A DNA stretch of 7,898 nt. Origin: Actinomycetota bacterium (GTDB taxonomy: Bacteria > Actinomycetota > Actinomycetes > S36-B12 > UBA10799). The translations under genes and the position numbers were made by a program. The notes under the pieces are model-generated. The model was not told the DNA's origin. It was given only the letters and a program-made list of their open reading frames with translations, and made no database searches. Each line of letters starts with the position of its first letter. Positions within the stretch are counted from its first letter, which is position 1. Below are positions 1-6,283 of this stretch, one piece after another. Location: contig JAUPKO010000498.1 in NCBI GenBank assembly GCA_030837395.1, forward strand, positions 1 through 7,898. The letters run 5' to 3'.

Positions 1-838
1 CCGTATTGCTACTCCGAAATGCCAGTTCCACGTCGCGGAGTTGCTCCAGGACGGACGTACCTGCGATCCTCACGCGGAGTGCGCTGTCCCCACCCGGGGC
101 CCGGCGGCGGATGTAGTCCAGCGCTGGGTCCGGCCTTTCAGCGAACAGGAGTGCCCCAGCATTCGTCAGCAAGCCGTCTTGGTGCACGGCTCCCAGTCGC
201 CGTAGGAAGTCCGCGTCAGAGGCAGCACCGAGTTGACTGTCGTCACTGCCCCGTCGAAGGAACTCGCGACCGCATTCCAAAGCCGCCGCGCGGACGGACG
301 AGACCGGGATGCCTGAGGATTCCGCGGACCAGTCCAGCCGCGGTTGCTGGATCTTGCGGGTCCACGAGGCTAAGTCGTAATCGACGCACATCCGACCGAC
401 CCGGGTCTTGATGGCACCCTTGTAGGGAATCGCCTCGACGGCAGCCGGCACGCGTAGGACCAGGAGTCGGTGTGAGAGTACGTGCATCTCGCGTACGTCG
501 ACGATGAGTCGGCGTTGGAGCATTTCGTAGATGCGCTGCCGCAGCCAGTCGACCTCAAGCGATGTGCCGATGAGCTGACCATCGTCGGCCACCCCGAGCA
601 CAACAGCGCCTCCTCCGCCGTTGGACATGCAGGAGGCCGCGCCGGCAAGCATGGCGGCAGTGGCCTTCACATCGGCTCCTTCCGAGGTGACTTCGCCCAC
701 CTCGTCACGTCGCCCTGGCTCCTCCTTGAAATCGAGTCGCTGCGATTCGCAGGCGTCGGCTGTCTCGCCGGCAAGAATCCGGACCAGGGCCGCACTCACC
801 TCTTCTTCGATGGGGTCTGGCTGAAAGTAGTCAGGCAT
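1..838 (-). CDS. AlbA_2 (Schlafen-like) putative DNA/RNA-binding ATPase-type regulator, partial at left edge
   Basis: The minus strand is open from an ATG at 838-836 to the window edge (279 codons, C-terminus missing). Residues ~31-40 (ESQRLDFKEE), the Gly-rich turn ~72-83 (SNGGGGAVVLGV) followed by DDG-x-LIGT, and KTRVG near 145 are the hallmarks of an AlbA_2 domain. Residues ~160-245 (W-x-x-x-IQQPRLDWSAESSGIPV, then SDADFLRRLG...LLTNAGALLFAERPDP) match the linker region of AlbA_2 proteins that usually continue into a GHKL-like ATPase module and a winged helix; those parts lie outside the window. Proteins of this type are annotated as transcriptional regulators or ATP-binding proteins, and the Schlafen-type fold can also belong to nucleases, so the activity is open. 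A GGGGAG sequence lies just before the ATG, with short spacing (~2-4 nt). The palindrome at 856-886 suggests (auto)regulation. Confidence 0.85.
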   Translation of the reverse strand, partial: MPDYFQPDPIEEEVSAALVRILAGETADACESQRLDFKEEPGRRDEVGEVTSEGADVKATAAMLAGAASCMSNGGGGAVVLGVADDGQLIGTSLEVDWLRQRIYEMLQRRLIVDVREMHVLSHRLLVLRVPAAVEAIPYKGAIKTRVGRMCVDYDLASWTRKIQQPRLDWSAESSGIPVSSVRAAALECGREFLRRGSDDSQLGAASDADFLRRLGAVHQDGLLTNAGALLFAERPDPALDYIRRRAPGGDSALRVRIAGTSVLEQLRDVELAFRSSNT

Positions 839-855
839 TGCTCCCCGCTCCCAAG

Positions 856-886
856 GGTAGATACTTTCGTGACAATAGTATCTACC
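856..886 (-). promoter_or_regulatory. Palindromic operator candidate upstream of the AlbA_2 gene
   Basis: A perfect 10-bp inverted repeat (GGTAGATACT at 856-865, AGTATCTACC at 877-886) is separated by 11 bases, so the arm centres are about two helical turns (21 bp) apart, as expected for a dimeric DNA-binding protein. It is AT-richer than its surroundings. On the minus strand it contains TACTAT (880-875), a possible -10 box, which would give a leader of ~30 nt before the ATG at 838. No good -35 box is visible. The site sits where a repressor would block the AlbA_2 gene. The binding protein is unknown; the AlbA_2 protein itself is a reasonable candidate. Confidence 0.5.
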
Positions 887-1225
887 ACGCCTCCGACTTG
901 CCGGAAGGTAGAGCCTTTCGGGCATGGTGCTGACCACGGTGTTCGCGTACCCCGGAGTTGTCTTGCCTCGCCACTCGTATTGCCCCACAGGCACTGGTGA
1001 GCATCACTCCGGGGGACGTCAACAGCGTGCGCCGTCGGAGGTGGCGCCCCAGCGCGGATTGGCGAGCGTGACCACTCGGGCGGGTGGGCACCTCGGCAAC
1101 TGCGCGATTCAGAGAGCCCATGACGGCCATGCCCCTGGTCCAGGCGGCCTCATGCGCGTTCCTGTGACCCCTTCAGCCAACTGAACCGCCCCGAAGGGCT
1201 CCCTGAAACCCGCAAGTCGTCCAGA

Positions 1226-1243
1226 GCCCGGTTCGCACCGGGC
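1226..1243. repeat. GC-rich stem-loop in the gap
   Basis: A perfect 7-bp stem with a TTCGC-type tetraloop region (arms 1226-1232 and 1237-1243). No T-run follows on either strand, so it is not a classical intrinsic terminator. It resembles a tRNA T-arm, but the residue expected to be A58 is C and no other tRNA arms are found around it. Confidence 0.4.
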
Positions 1244-1430
1244 CGGAGGGATCATGGAATCCCGCAGCTGAGCCGGCGGCGGTGTCGCCGCGAGGCCTGC
1301 GATCACCTCCAACGCGTGACCCCTGAGGCGTATTCAAGGTGGACAGTCCGGACTCGCACCACCAGGGTGGCGGACACGGCGGTGGGACATATCGGGCCGT
1401 TGGAATCGTCCACAGCCTCCACCAACACCG

Positions 1431-1459
1431 TTGACACCAACATGCCGACTCGGCACTGT
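1431..1459 (+). promoter_or_regulatory. Candidate promoter of cassette A
   Basis: TTGACA at 1431-1436 is an exact -35 consensus. Seventeen bases on, CACTGT at 1454-1459 keeps the key A2 and T6 of a -10 box but not T1. Transcription would start near 1466, about 45 nt before the GTG at 1510. An alternative -10, TACGAT at 1486-1491, has no good -35. Medium-low confidence. Confidence 0.35.
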
Positions 1460-1509
1460 GGGTACGTCGCGCCCTGGCGTCGAACTACGATTCATTGGAG
1501 GGAGGTCGC

Positions 1510-2253
1510 GTGGATTACTCAAGCCCACCTGTTCGGGAAGTTGCGTTTGGTTTCGAGTTTGATCCCTCGACTGCCCTTGACGGGTGGCGACTCATCACGC
1601 TCCAGGACACCTGGGGATCGGACTTCCCCGAGCGAAGGATCCTCCCGGCGAAGCCTCGAGCGGTCCCACTTGATTTCGCCGTGGATCCTGCCCCGCAAGA
1701 TGTCGACCTGCCCCTTCTTGTCTGGGCATCCAACCCCGCGAGCGGACTCCTGCTGCAGTCTCAGCGGGACCGGTTCTTCCTCAATTGGAGGGCGGTGGAG
1801 CCCAGCTCCGACTACCCGGGCTTCTTAGCTTTGATGCCGACCTTCACCCGCCGGTGGGCGCAGGTGCGCGAACACTGCCTGACGGCCGGTTCCCCGCCGC
1901 CGTCCCCCAGCGTTGCCGAGTTCACCTATGTCAACGTGCTCGATGGTGTCGACACAGCTCGGCCCACTTTCTCGCTGACATTCCACGCCGAACCTTCGCT
2001 GCCTGGCCGCAACACCGTGGCAAATCTGCAGGTTCACCAGGAACTCGATGAGGTTGGCGACGGGGGTTCGCTGACCGTCAACGCATTCGGGGGAGGCGAC
2101 GGCGCACCCCTGACGTTGATCATCTGCACCCGACTGCGGGTCGGAGTCGGAGCCGATCCACTTGCGCGCCTCGCGGAAGCCCACGCCGTGAGCCGCCAAG
2201 CCTTTGACCACGTCACGACGGCCGAGGCCAAAAGGGAATGGGGGCTGCGATGA
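1510..2253 (+). CDS. TIGR04255 family protein, cassette A gene 1
   Basis: The 247-residue product matches the sporadically distributed TIGR04255 family, whose function is unknown. Visible family features are the N-terminal SPPVREVAFGFEF (residues 5-17), LQDTW (31-35), LLLQSQRDRFFLNWR (80-94), DYPGF (101-105) and VAEFTYVNVL (135-144), ending in WGLR. There is no signal peptide or membrane segment, so it is probably cytosolic. I chose GTG at 1510 because GGAGGGAGG (1497-1505) lies just before it; a TTG at 1495 in the same frame would overlap that site. Its stop overlaps the next start by four bases (ATGA), implying translational coupling. It is a clear paralogue of 4896-5672: both share PPVREVA-x-GFE, LQD-x-W, Q-x-DR-x-FLNW, VAEFTYVN and a C-terminal DP-x-x-x-L-x-x-AH ... 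WG pattern, but most other positions differ. Family assignment is firm; role is unknown. Confidence 0.9.
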   Translation: MDYSSPPVREVAFGFEFDPSTALDGWRLITLQDTWGSDFPERRILPAKPRAVPLDFAVDPAPQDVDLPLLVWASNPASGLLLQSQRDRFFLNWRAVEPSSDYPGFLALMPTFTRRWAQVREHCLTAGSPPPSPSVAEFTYVNVLDGVDTARPTFSLTFHAEPSLPGRNTVANLQVHQELDEVGDGGSLTVNAFGGGDGAPLTLIICTRLRVGVGADPLARLAEAHAVSRQAFDHVTTAEAKREWGLR

Positions 2254-2786
2254 TGATCAGGCTTCAAGAGGTGGAGAGCGCCACCGGGTCGTTGACAATC
2301 GACCCCCTGACTCGGGTCGTTTCGCGAGGGGCCCCTTCCGTGGCGCGGCGGCCCGGCATCCCCGACAGTCTGACGTCGTTTGGGACCGCGGTTCCGATGA
2401 GTTCCCGCACCCTCAACGCCGCCGCCCGCGGACAACTCGACAACATCCTGGAATCCGAGCCTCAGCAACTGCACAAGTCAGGCCGCAACCGACTGCTGCG
2501 CCTGCTCGACCTGCTGATGGTCTCCGGCATGCCATACCCGCAGGTCAAGCCGAACCCACTGGGTGGGGTGGAGGTTAACTGGCTGGTCGGAGGTTGTTTT
2601 GCAGGATTGGCGGTTGATTCCCACGGAGCCTGGATCATGTGGGCCTTGGACGACGACGGACGCGAGTTGATCGAGGTCGCAGGTGAGTCGCGTGATGATC
2701 CGGCACCCGGCGAACTGGTCGAGATGCAGCGAATCCTCGAGGTTATGGGCCGCCGCGCGGCCTTCTGGCCCGTCTCAGCCCGGTAG
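2250..2786 (+). CDS. Cassette A gene 2: uncharacterised protein with GV-x-x-x-W / DSHG C-terminal domain
   Basis: A 178-residue product starts at ATG 2250 (a second ATG follows at 2253), overlapping the preceding stop as ATGA, with GGGGG at 2240-2244 as ribosome site. Residues 1-55 look unstructured. Residues ~57-92 form an amphipathic helical stretch ending LLRLLDLLMVSGMP. Residues 95-130 hold PYPQV, GGVEVNWLVGG and LAVDSHGAWIMW. As I remember it, this pattern (P-x-V, acidic or Gly turn, G-V-x-x-x-W, alternating strand, Asp/Ser-x-Gly) belongs to small bacterial proteins that carry the wording 'PDGGVQLEW', of unknown function. The gene-2 protein of cassette B has the same core (FPSV, VVAEWL, VEFDSHG) but is otherwise unlike it. 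No catalytic motif is evident. It probably works with the products of its neighbours. Confidence 0.85.
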   Translation: MMIRLQEVESATGSLTIDPLTRVVSRGAPSVARRPGIPDSLTSFGTAVPMSSRTLNAAARGQLDNILESEPQQLHKSGRNRLLRLLDLLMVSGMPYPQVKPNPLGGVEVNWLVGGCFAGLAVDSHGAWIMWALDDDGRELIEVAGESRDDPAPGELVEMQRILEVMGRRAAFWPVSAR

Positions 2787-2792
2787 TGCACA

Positions 2793-3260
2793 ATGAGGCC
2801 GCCGGCGATCGACGACGCGGAACTGGTGCTCCGTCGCTATGACCCAGCTGATCCGCACCACTGCGTGGTGGACCAGATGACTGGACGCGCGCGTGTGACC
2901 GCCGCGGCCTTCACCTTCAAGGAGGCACAGCCAGCCGAGAGGGAATTCGGTCACCTACTGGCGTCGTGCAATCGCGACGTGGTTCTTGCCTCGATGGGCG
3001 TCAGTCGCCAGTCGGTTATCAGGCCACCCCACTGGCGTCTGGCAGGAGCCGTTGTACGCGACATCTGCGCGGTCGTGATGATCACAGACTCCGAGCCTTG
3101 CTTCGAGGTGTTCGCTAACCCGCTGCGCCAGGGATGCGCTGATCAGACCGCGGAGGAGGCCTCCCACGCGCTCATCTCGCTTGTCCGTTCGGAGCTCTCG
3201 AGGAACAAGCAGCGGCGGCTGGTGTCGGACATGGCTCGCCGGTTCACCCCGATGATGTGA
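2793..3260 (+). CDS. Cassette A gene 3: uncharacterised protein with LxRR N-terminal motif
   Basis: A 155-residue product starts at ATG 2793, six bases after the previous stop; the ribosome site is weak, so expression probably depends on coupling. Residues 8-41 (DAELVLRRYDPADPHHCVVDQMTGRARVTAAAFT) align with residues 9-41 of the gene-3 protein of cassette B: acidic start, L/Y-x-RR, P-x-H, D, then basic-x-(T/S)-A-x-F. I recall this arrangement (R-R ... D ... R-x-S-x-x-A-F) in small proteins of unknown function found in operons of this type. The middle has RLAGAVVRDICAVV (82-95) and the end is basic (R-x-K-Q-R-R-L ... MARRF). No membrane segment or catalytic triad is obvious. It closes the cassette; the next convincing gene is over 500 bases away. 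Confidence 0.8.
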   Translation: MRPPAIDDAELVLRRYDPADPHHCVVDQMTGRARVTAAAFTFKEAQPAEREFGHLLASCNRDVVLASMGVSRQSVIRPPHWRLAGAVVRDICAVVMITDSEPCFEVFANPLRQGCADQTAEEASHALISLVRSELSRNKQRRLVSDMARRFTPMM

Positions 3261-3325
3261 GAGTCCGTGCGGAAGTTGGCCATCCACGCACCTGCCACAA
3301 CCACCCGCAGGCCGATCAGGACTCT

Positions 3326-3338
3326 GCCCGGCCCGGGC
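3326..3338 (+). terminator. Weak candidate terminator stem after cassette A
   Basis: GCCCG-GCC-CGGGC forms a 5-bp GC-only stem 66 bases after the gene-3 stop. No T-run follows. Actinobacterial terminators often lack one, but the stem is short, so this is only a possibility. Confidence 0.2.
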
Positions 3339-3400
3339 GCCACCGGAGGGGGTGTGCGTGCCGACCCTGGCCGCCGAGGCGGGCAGTCAAGGGGAGCCTC

Positions 3401-3589
3401 GTGCTGTTCACTCCGGCCCTCCGATGCGCGGGTGCAGGGCTGGTGTTCGAGGAGAACTGCCCGGATGTGTGGACCACGACGGTGGTGGACATCGGGGGGC
3501 CGCTGACCGAATACAGGATCGCAGCTGCGATCGGCGGCGGTGTCGGACAAGCCAAGGGTCGACGTGCGACGGATGTCGCCTGCGACTAA
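3401..3589 (+). CDS. Possible small ORF of 62 codons
   Basis: A GTG at 3401 follows a good ribosome site (AAGGGGAG, 3389-3396, spacing 4). Third-position GC in this ORF is about three quarters, consistent with coding. The product (…GLVFEENCPDVW, VVDIGGPLTEYR, IAAAIGGGVG…) has a plausible hydrophobic/acidic mix but matches nothing I know. The frame also stays open upstream to 3257, where the translation is Arg/His/Pro-rich and unconvincing. It could be a gene remnant. Low confidence. Confidence 0.25.
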   Translation: MLFTPALRCAGAGLVFEENCPDVWTTTVVDIGGPLTEYRIAAAIGGGVGQAKGRRATDVACD

Positions 3590-3793
3590 TGCGTCGACCG
3601 TGCGAATCTTCATTCACGCTCGCTGTGCGAGTGGCCTCGTCAAGGACGACCTGCGGCGTGGAGGCGGATCGGCCGCTGCGAATGCGCTGTGCCGTTGGCT
3701 CAAAGGGGTCACGGAATCCCGCAACAGACCAGTCGCTGGCCATTGCGCTACTCTGAGACGTTGATTCAACGCCTCACATTATTGGAGGACTCC

Positions 3794-4528
3794 ATGGCGA
3801 CGATCCGTGCAATTGAACCGCGCAACACATACTCGCCGATCGCCACATTCGTCTCATGGCGGGTGGTCGCTTGCGCGTTTGATCCCACAGCCGCGCCCAC
3901 GGAGGCCAAGATCCAAACCCTGCGAAGGAATCGGGTCATCACCAAGGGCGTCACTAGTCCGCTTCGGACACGGACAGGCCTCAAGGGCACCACGAGTAGG
4001 TACTCGTCACTCAACGTGTGGCTCGCTGCAGCCTTTCGGCGAGGCGGTCGCGCGAGGCTGGATGAAGTACTTGCCAAGACCCGGAGTAGCCTCCTCCGCG
4101 CTGCGGACCGGTTGGAGGTTGACTCGTCGGGCCCCGCCGCCGGAACCGCGGACATCCTGTCGGACGTCGAAGGCGACATTGCTGAACTGCGCAGGCAGTT
4201 GCACATCTCCACGCGCCCAGCACGTTGGTCCTTCACGGAGGGGCGCTCCGCTGTGATCGTGGATGGCCTGGGCGCGGAACACCGGATCCCGGTCGACTCG
4301 CCACTGCTGGCCGATAGCAGTCTGGGAGATCCCGTCGTTGTTGTCGATGAGGAGACGGACATCGGTGTGACTCTTCGCTATGTGCTGCCCGGTCCGGAGC
4401 CTGCGCCGGCCACGGGTTCACCCGAGCTGAGCGCCAAGGCCATCGAGTATCTGTCCCCTCTGCTCAGAGCCAATGATGACGGTGCCAACGCGGCGTTCTA
4501 CGAGTCCCTTCTGGCCAGCGATACGTGA
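3794..4528 (+). CDS. Unrecognised protein, 244 residues, between the two cassettes
   Basis: The start at ATG 3794 is well supported by GGAGG at 3784-3788, five bases upstream. The frame is open further upstream (to 3689), but those residues precede the ribosome site. I do not recognise the family. Residues 1-80 are mixed alpha/beta with several basic positions (KIQTLRRNRVITKG, GLKGTTSRYSSLN). Residues ~85-137 are strongly helical and charged (ARLDEVLAKTRSSLLRAADRLEV ... DVEGDIAELRRQL), possibly a short coiled coil. Residues ~142-198 look like a small beta domain (SAVIVDGLG, HRIPVD, GDPVVVVDEETDIGVTLRYVLPG). The last 40 residues are helical. No signal or membrane segment is seen. Its stop overlaps the GTG of the next ORF (GTGA). 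Its position between two related cassettes suggests it is part of the same accessory cluster, but this is inference. Confidence 0.75.
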   Translation: MATIRAIEPRNTYSPIATFVSWRVVACAFDPTAAPTEAKIQTLRRNRVITKGVTSPLRTRTGLKGTTSRYSSLNVWLAAAFRRGGRARLDEVLAKTRSSLLRAADRLEVDSSGPAAGTADILSDVEGDIAELRRQLHISTRPARWSFTEGRSAVIVDGLGAEHRIPVDSPLLADSSLGDPVVVVDEETDIGVTLRYVLPGPEPAPATGSPELSAKAIEYLSPLLRANDDGANAAFYESLLASDT

Positions 4529-4755
4529 GGGCGATCAACGTCCTGTGGCGACTCGACTGGCGGTACGTCGTGGGGGTTGTCGCCGAAACGACGGCACACC
4601 CACACACGAGCCGGCTCCTGGCCCAGGGAACTGTGATCGCGGCATTCATCCATGTGGACAGCCGCGCAGCTGCGACAACGCGATCGACGTACCCGATGCG
4701 CGATTTGGTGGTCGCTGGCGTAGGAATCGCCACCCCACGGCGACCTGAACCTTAG
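4525..4755 (+). CDS. Small uncharacterised protein, coupled to the 3794 gene
   Basis: A 76-residue ORF starts with GTG at 4525, overlapping the upstream stop by four bases (GTGA), the usual sign of translational coupling. Third-position GC is ~70%. The product begins INVLWRLDWRYVVGVVAETT and has VIAAFIHVD and MRDLVVAGVGIA, so alternating hydrophobic strands are likely. It has no transmembrane segment long enough to be sure of and no family I recognise. It could be a partner of the 3794 product. It ends ~140 bases before cassette B. Reality as a gene is likely but not certain. Confidence 0.5.
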   Translation: MRAINVLWRLDWRYVVGVVAETTAHPHTSRLLAQGTVIAAFIHVDSRAAATTRSTYPMRDLVVAGVGIATPRRPEP

Positions 4756-4883
4756 GAAGATCGGACCGCTTCCGGCGCCCAGCCCCGGGAGTGGTTGGAC
4801 GGCTGGTTGTAGCGGGAGGCGGGGCCCCGTGGGCATCATCCACAGGCGGGTCCGTCCTTCCGCGCCTCCACGCGAGATTTGCG

Positions 4884-4889
4884 TAGGCT
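4884..4889 (+). promoter_or_regulatory. -10 box for leaderless transcription of cassette B
   Basis: TAGGCT, a common actinobacterial -10 form, ends six bases before the ATG at 4896, so the transcript would begin at the start codon itself. This agrees with the lack of any ribosome site there. No convincing -35 box lies 16-19 bases upstream. Confidence 0.4.
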
Positions 4890-4895
4890 GTCGGT

Positions 4896-5672
4896 ATGTC
4901 GAGTCGGCCCCTGCCAGGCGTGGAATTCGCGACGCCGCCTGTGCGGGAAGTGGCCATGGGGTTCGAGTACGAGCCGATCGCAGGCATGGGCACGCGTGAA
5001 CTGGTCCATCTGCAAGACGCCTGGCAGGGTGAGTTCGTCGAATTCAGCGAGCAAGTGGCACCTTCAGACCCACTGCACGCCGGCCAAGCTCACGGTTGGT
5101 CGCCGGTGCAGGCTCTTCGGCTCTGGGCCGCCCAGCCATCGAGCGGCAGGCTCCTGCAACTGCAGTCAGACCGCATCTTCCTCAACTGGGCGTCCGTCGG
5201 CGGTGGTGCCCCGTACCCGAGGTACGCGAACCTTCGGGTTGAGTTCGCAACCAAGTGGGCGCAGCAGAGTCAGCGTCTCCAGGACTTGGGGCTTGCCTCC
5301 CCGGCACCTCTCGTCGCGGAGTTCACCTACGTGAACCAGATTTCACCAGATGAGGACTTGGTCTGGACAGACGCCCTTCACATTGCCACGGCAGAGGAGG
5401 TGCCGCTGCCGGGTGCCGCCGGGGTTATGCAGTTCCACATGATTCGCACATTCGAGGGAGCCGGCAACGACGAAGCTGCTGGCGAGATCGTCGTGAACGC
5501 AAGGCAAGGCCCCACATCGGAGCCGGCCATGATGGTCATCGTCGCGCGCATGCAGGTGGGCGACGGCATGGACCCCTTCACAGCCCTCGACCGAGCACAC
5601 GCGGAGGGGAGTCGGATGTTCGCCGCCTTGACCACACGGGCAGCTCACGAACGATGGGGGATGAAGGCATGA
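4896..5672 (+). CDS. TIGR04255 family protein, cassette B gene 1
   Basis: A 258-residue product of the TIGR04255 family, paralogous to 1510-2253. Visible features are VEFATPPVREVAMGFEYEP (9-27), LQDAW (39-43), RLLQLQSDRIFLNW (85-98), PYPRY (106-110), KWAQQ (120-124) and VAEFTYVNQI (140-149). It ends DPFTALDRAHAEGSRMF ... RWGMKA. The length is close to that of the cassette A copy (247). The ATG at 4896 has no ribosome site but lies six bases after a -10 box, so leaderless translation is likely. The stop overlaps the next start as ATGA, as in cassette A. There is no signal peptide or membrane segment. The core motifs shared with cassette A are the conserved skeleton of the family; the rest has diverged widely, which argues against a recent tandem duplication. 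Molecular function unknown. Confidence 0.9.
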   Translation: MSSRPLPGVEFATPPVREVAMGFEYEPIAGMGTRELVHLQDAWQGEFVEFSEQVAPSDPLHAGQAHGWSPVQALRLWAAQPSSGRLLQLQSDRIFLNWASVGGGAPYPRYANLRVEFATKWAQQSQRLQDLGLASPAPLVAEFTYVNQISPDEDLVWTDALHIATAEEVPLPGAAGVMQFHMIRTFEGAGNDEAAGEIVVNARQGPTSEPAMMVIVARMQVGDGMDPFTALDRAHAEGSRMFAALTTRAAHERWGMKA

Positions 5673-6274
5673 CCGCGGTGTTCGCGCATGACGCGGCCGA
5701 GCTCGCGCTGACCGATGGGCGAACGGCCGAGTGGGTGCCGAGTTCAACAACCACAACGAGGTCACCGCACGGCCTCCTAGGGCAGGTGGAAGCTGGGCTT
5801 GACTCGCCTCGATGGTCGGTGATGACACCCAACTCGTCGACAGTCGAGGGTTCGTCGGGTCCGCCGGGGCCGCCGTCCGGGTCCACGCGGGTGCTTCCGG
5901 TGGTCGAATATGTTGAGCGCTGCTTGCTGGCCGCGACCCCTGGCGGGGTTCGGCTTGCCGGGACGATGGAATCTACTCGGGTGGGAGTGATCGACTTCGT
6001 CGAGGCAGTCTCAGCGGCGTCGACGATCTTCCCCAGCGTGGCTTTCGATGACGACGTTGTCGTGGCGGAGTGGTTGGCGTCACCGCACCACCTGACCGTG
6101 GAGTTCGACTCGCATGGGCCGCTCACCCTGGGCTATTTCGTCGACTCCGAACTGGAGACATGGCTTGACGACTCGTCGCAGATGAGGTCTGCGGCTGAGC
6201 CCATTCTTCGGGCCATGACCGCCTACGTGCGTGATAGCAATCCTTACTGGCGCTCCCACATCCGGACGCCGTAG
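5669..6274 (+). CDS. Cassette B gene 2: uncharacterised protein with V-x-x-x-W / DSHG C-terminal domain
   Basis: A 201-residue product starts at ATG 5669, overlapping the previous stop (ATGA) with GGGGG at 5656-5660 as ribosome site; an in-frame ATG at 5654 is less likely. Residues 1-22 are followed by a Ser/Thr/Pro/Gly-rich, probably disordered stretch (~24-74, including SSTTTT and SSGPPGPPSG). Residues 75-119 are helical. Residues 121-150 carry FPSV, VVVAEWL and LTVEFDSHG, the same core as residues 97-126 of the cassette A counterpart. The end (AEPILRAMTAYVRDSNPYW) is helical in both. Outside this core the two proteins cannot be aligned by eye, so the N-terminal part probably carries what differs between the cassettes. 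No enzyme motif is visible. Confidence 0.8.
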   Translation: MTAVFAHDAAELALTDGRTAEWVPSSTTTTRSPHGLLGQVEAGLDSPRWSVMTPNSSTVEGSSGPPGPPSGSTRVLPVVEYVERCLLAATPGGVRLAGTMESTRVGVIDFVEAVSAASTIFPSVAFDDDVVVAEWLASPHHLTVEFDSHGPLTLGYFVDSELETWLDDSSQMRSAAEPILRAMTAYVRDSNPYWRSHIRTP

Positions 6275-6283
6275 GGGGCGCCC

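Larger units (their letters stand above)
887..1509. other. Long gap without a convincing gene
   Basis: This 623-base stretch between the AlbA_2 gene (leftward) and cassette A (rightward) has only short open frames whose translations are rich in Arg, Pro, His and Ser and show no recognisable motif. It holds two GC-rich hairpins: 1226-1243 (GCCCGGT, loop TCGC, ACCGGGC) and 1276-1291 (GCGGCG, loop GTGT, CGCCGC). It also has a small inverted repeat, CCCTTC...GAAGGG, around 1169-1197, and short sequences resembling one near 3705. A TTGACA box lies at 1431-1436. It may be a decayed gene or a long regulatory region; I see no proof of either. Confidence 0.5.
3261..3793. other. Gap between cassette A and the 3794 gene
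   Basis: This 533-base gap has no gene I am sure of. It contains a GC-rich stem (3326-3338), a possible 62-codon ORF (3401-3589), a hairpin-forming sequence at 3705-3723 that resembles one at 1248-1266, and an 11-base palindrome GTTGATTCAAC at 3760-3770, 24 bases before the next start. The last of these could be an operator half or chance. Confidence 0.4.

Noticed and set aside
482..1000. 172-codon plus-strand ORF
   Set aside because: It is antisense to the AlbA_2 gene, whose family motifs are clear, and its tail crosses the palindrome and a gap with no motif of its own.
1226..1243. tRNA-like T-arm
   Set aside because: Loop lacks A58, and no acceptor, D or anticodon arms can be folded around it.
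1316..1828. 170-codon plus-strand ORF
   Set aside because: It overlaps the TIGR04255 gene in another frame and its product is Ser/Arg/Pro/Thr-rich, the usual look of a frame shadow.
3540..3764. 74-codon plus-strand ORF
   Set aside because: Weak ribosome site, lower third-position GC (~65%), overlaps the slightly better 3401-3589 frame, and no recognisable motif.
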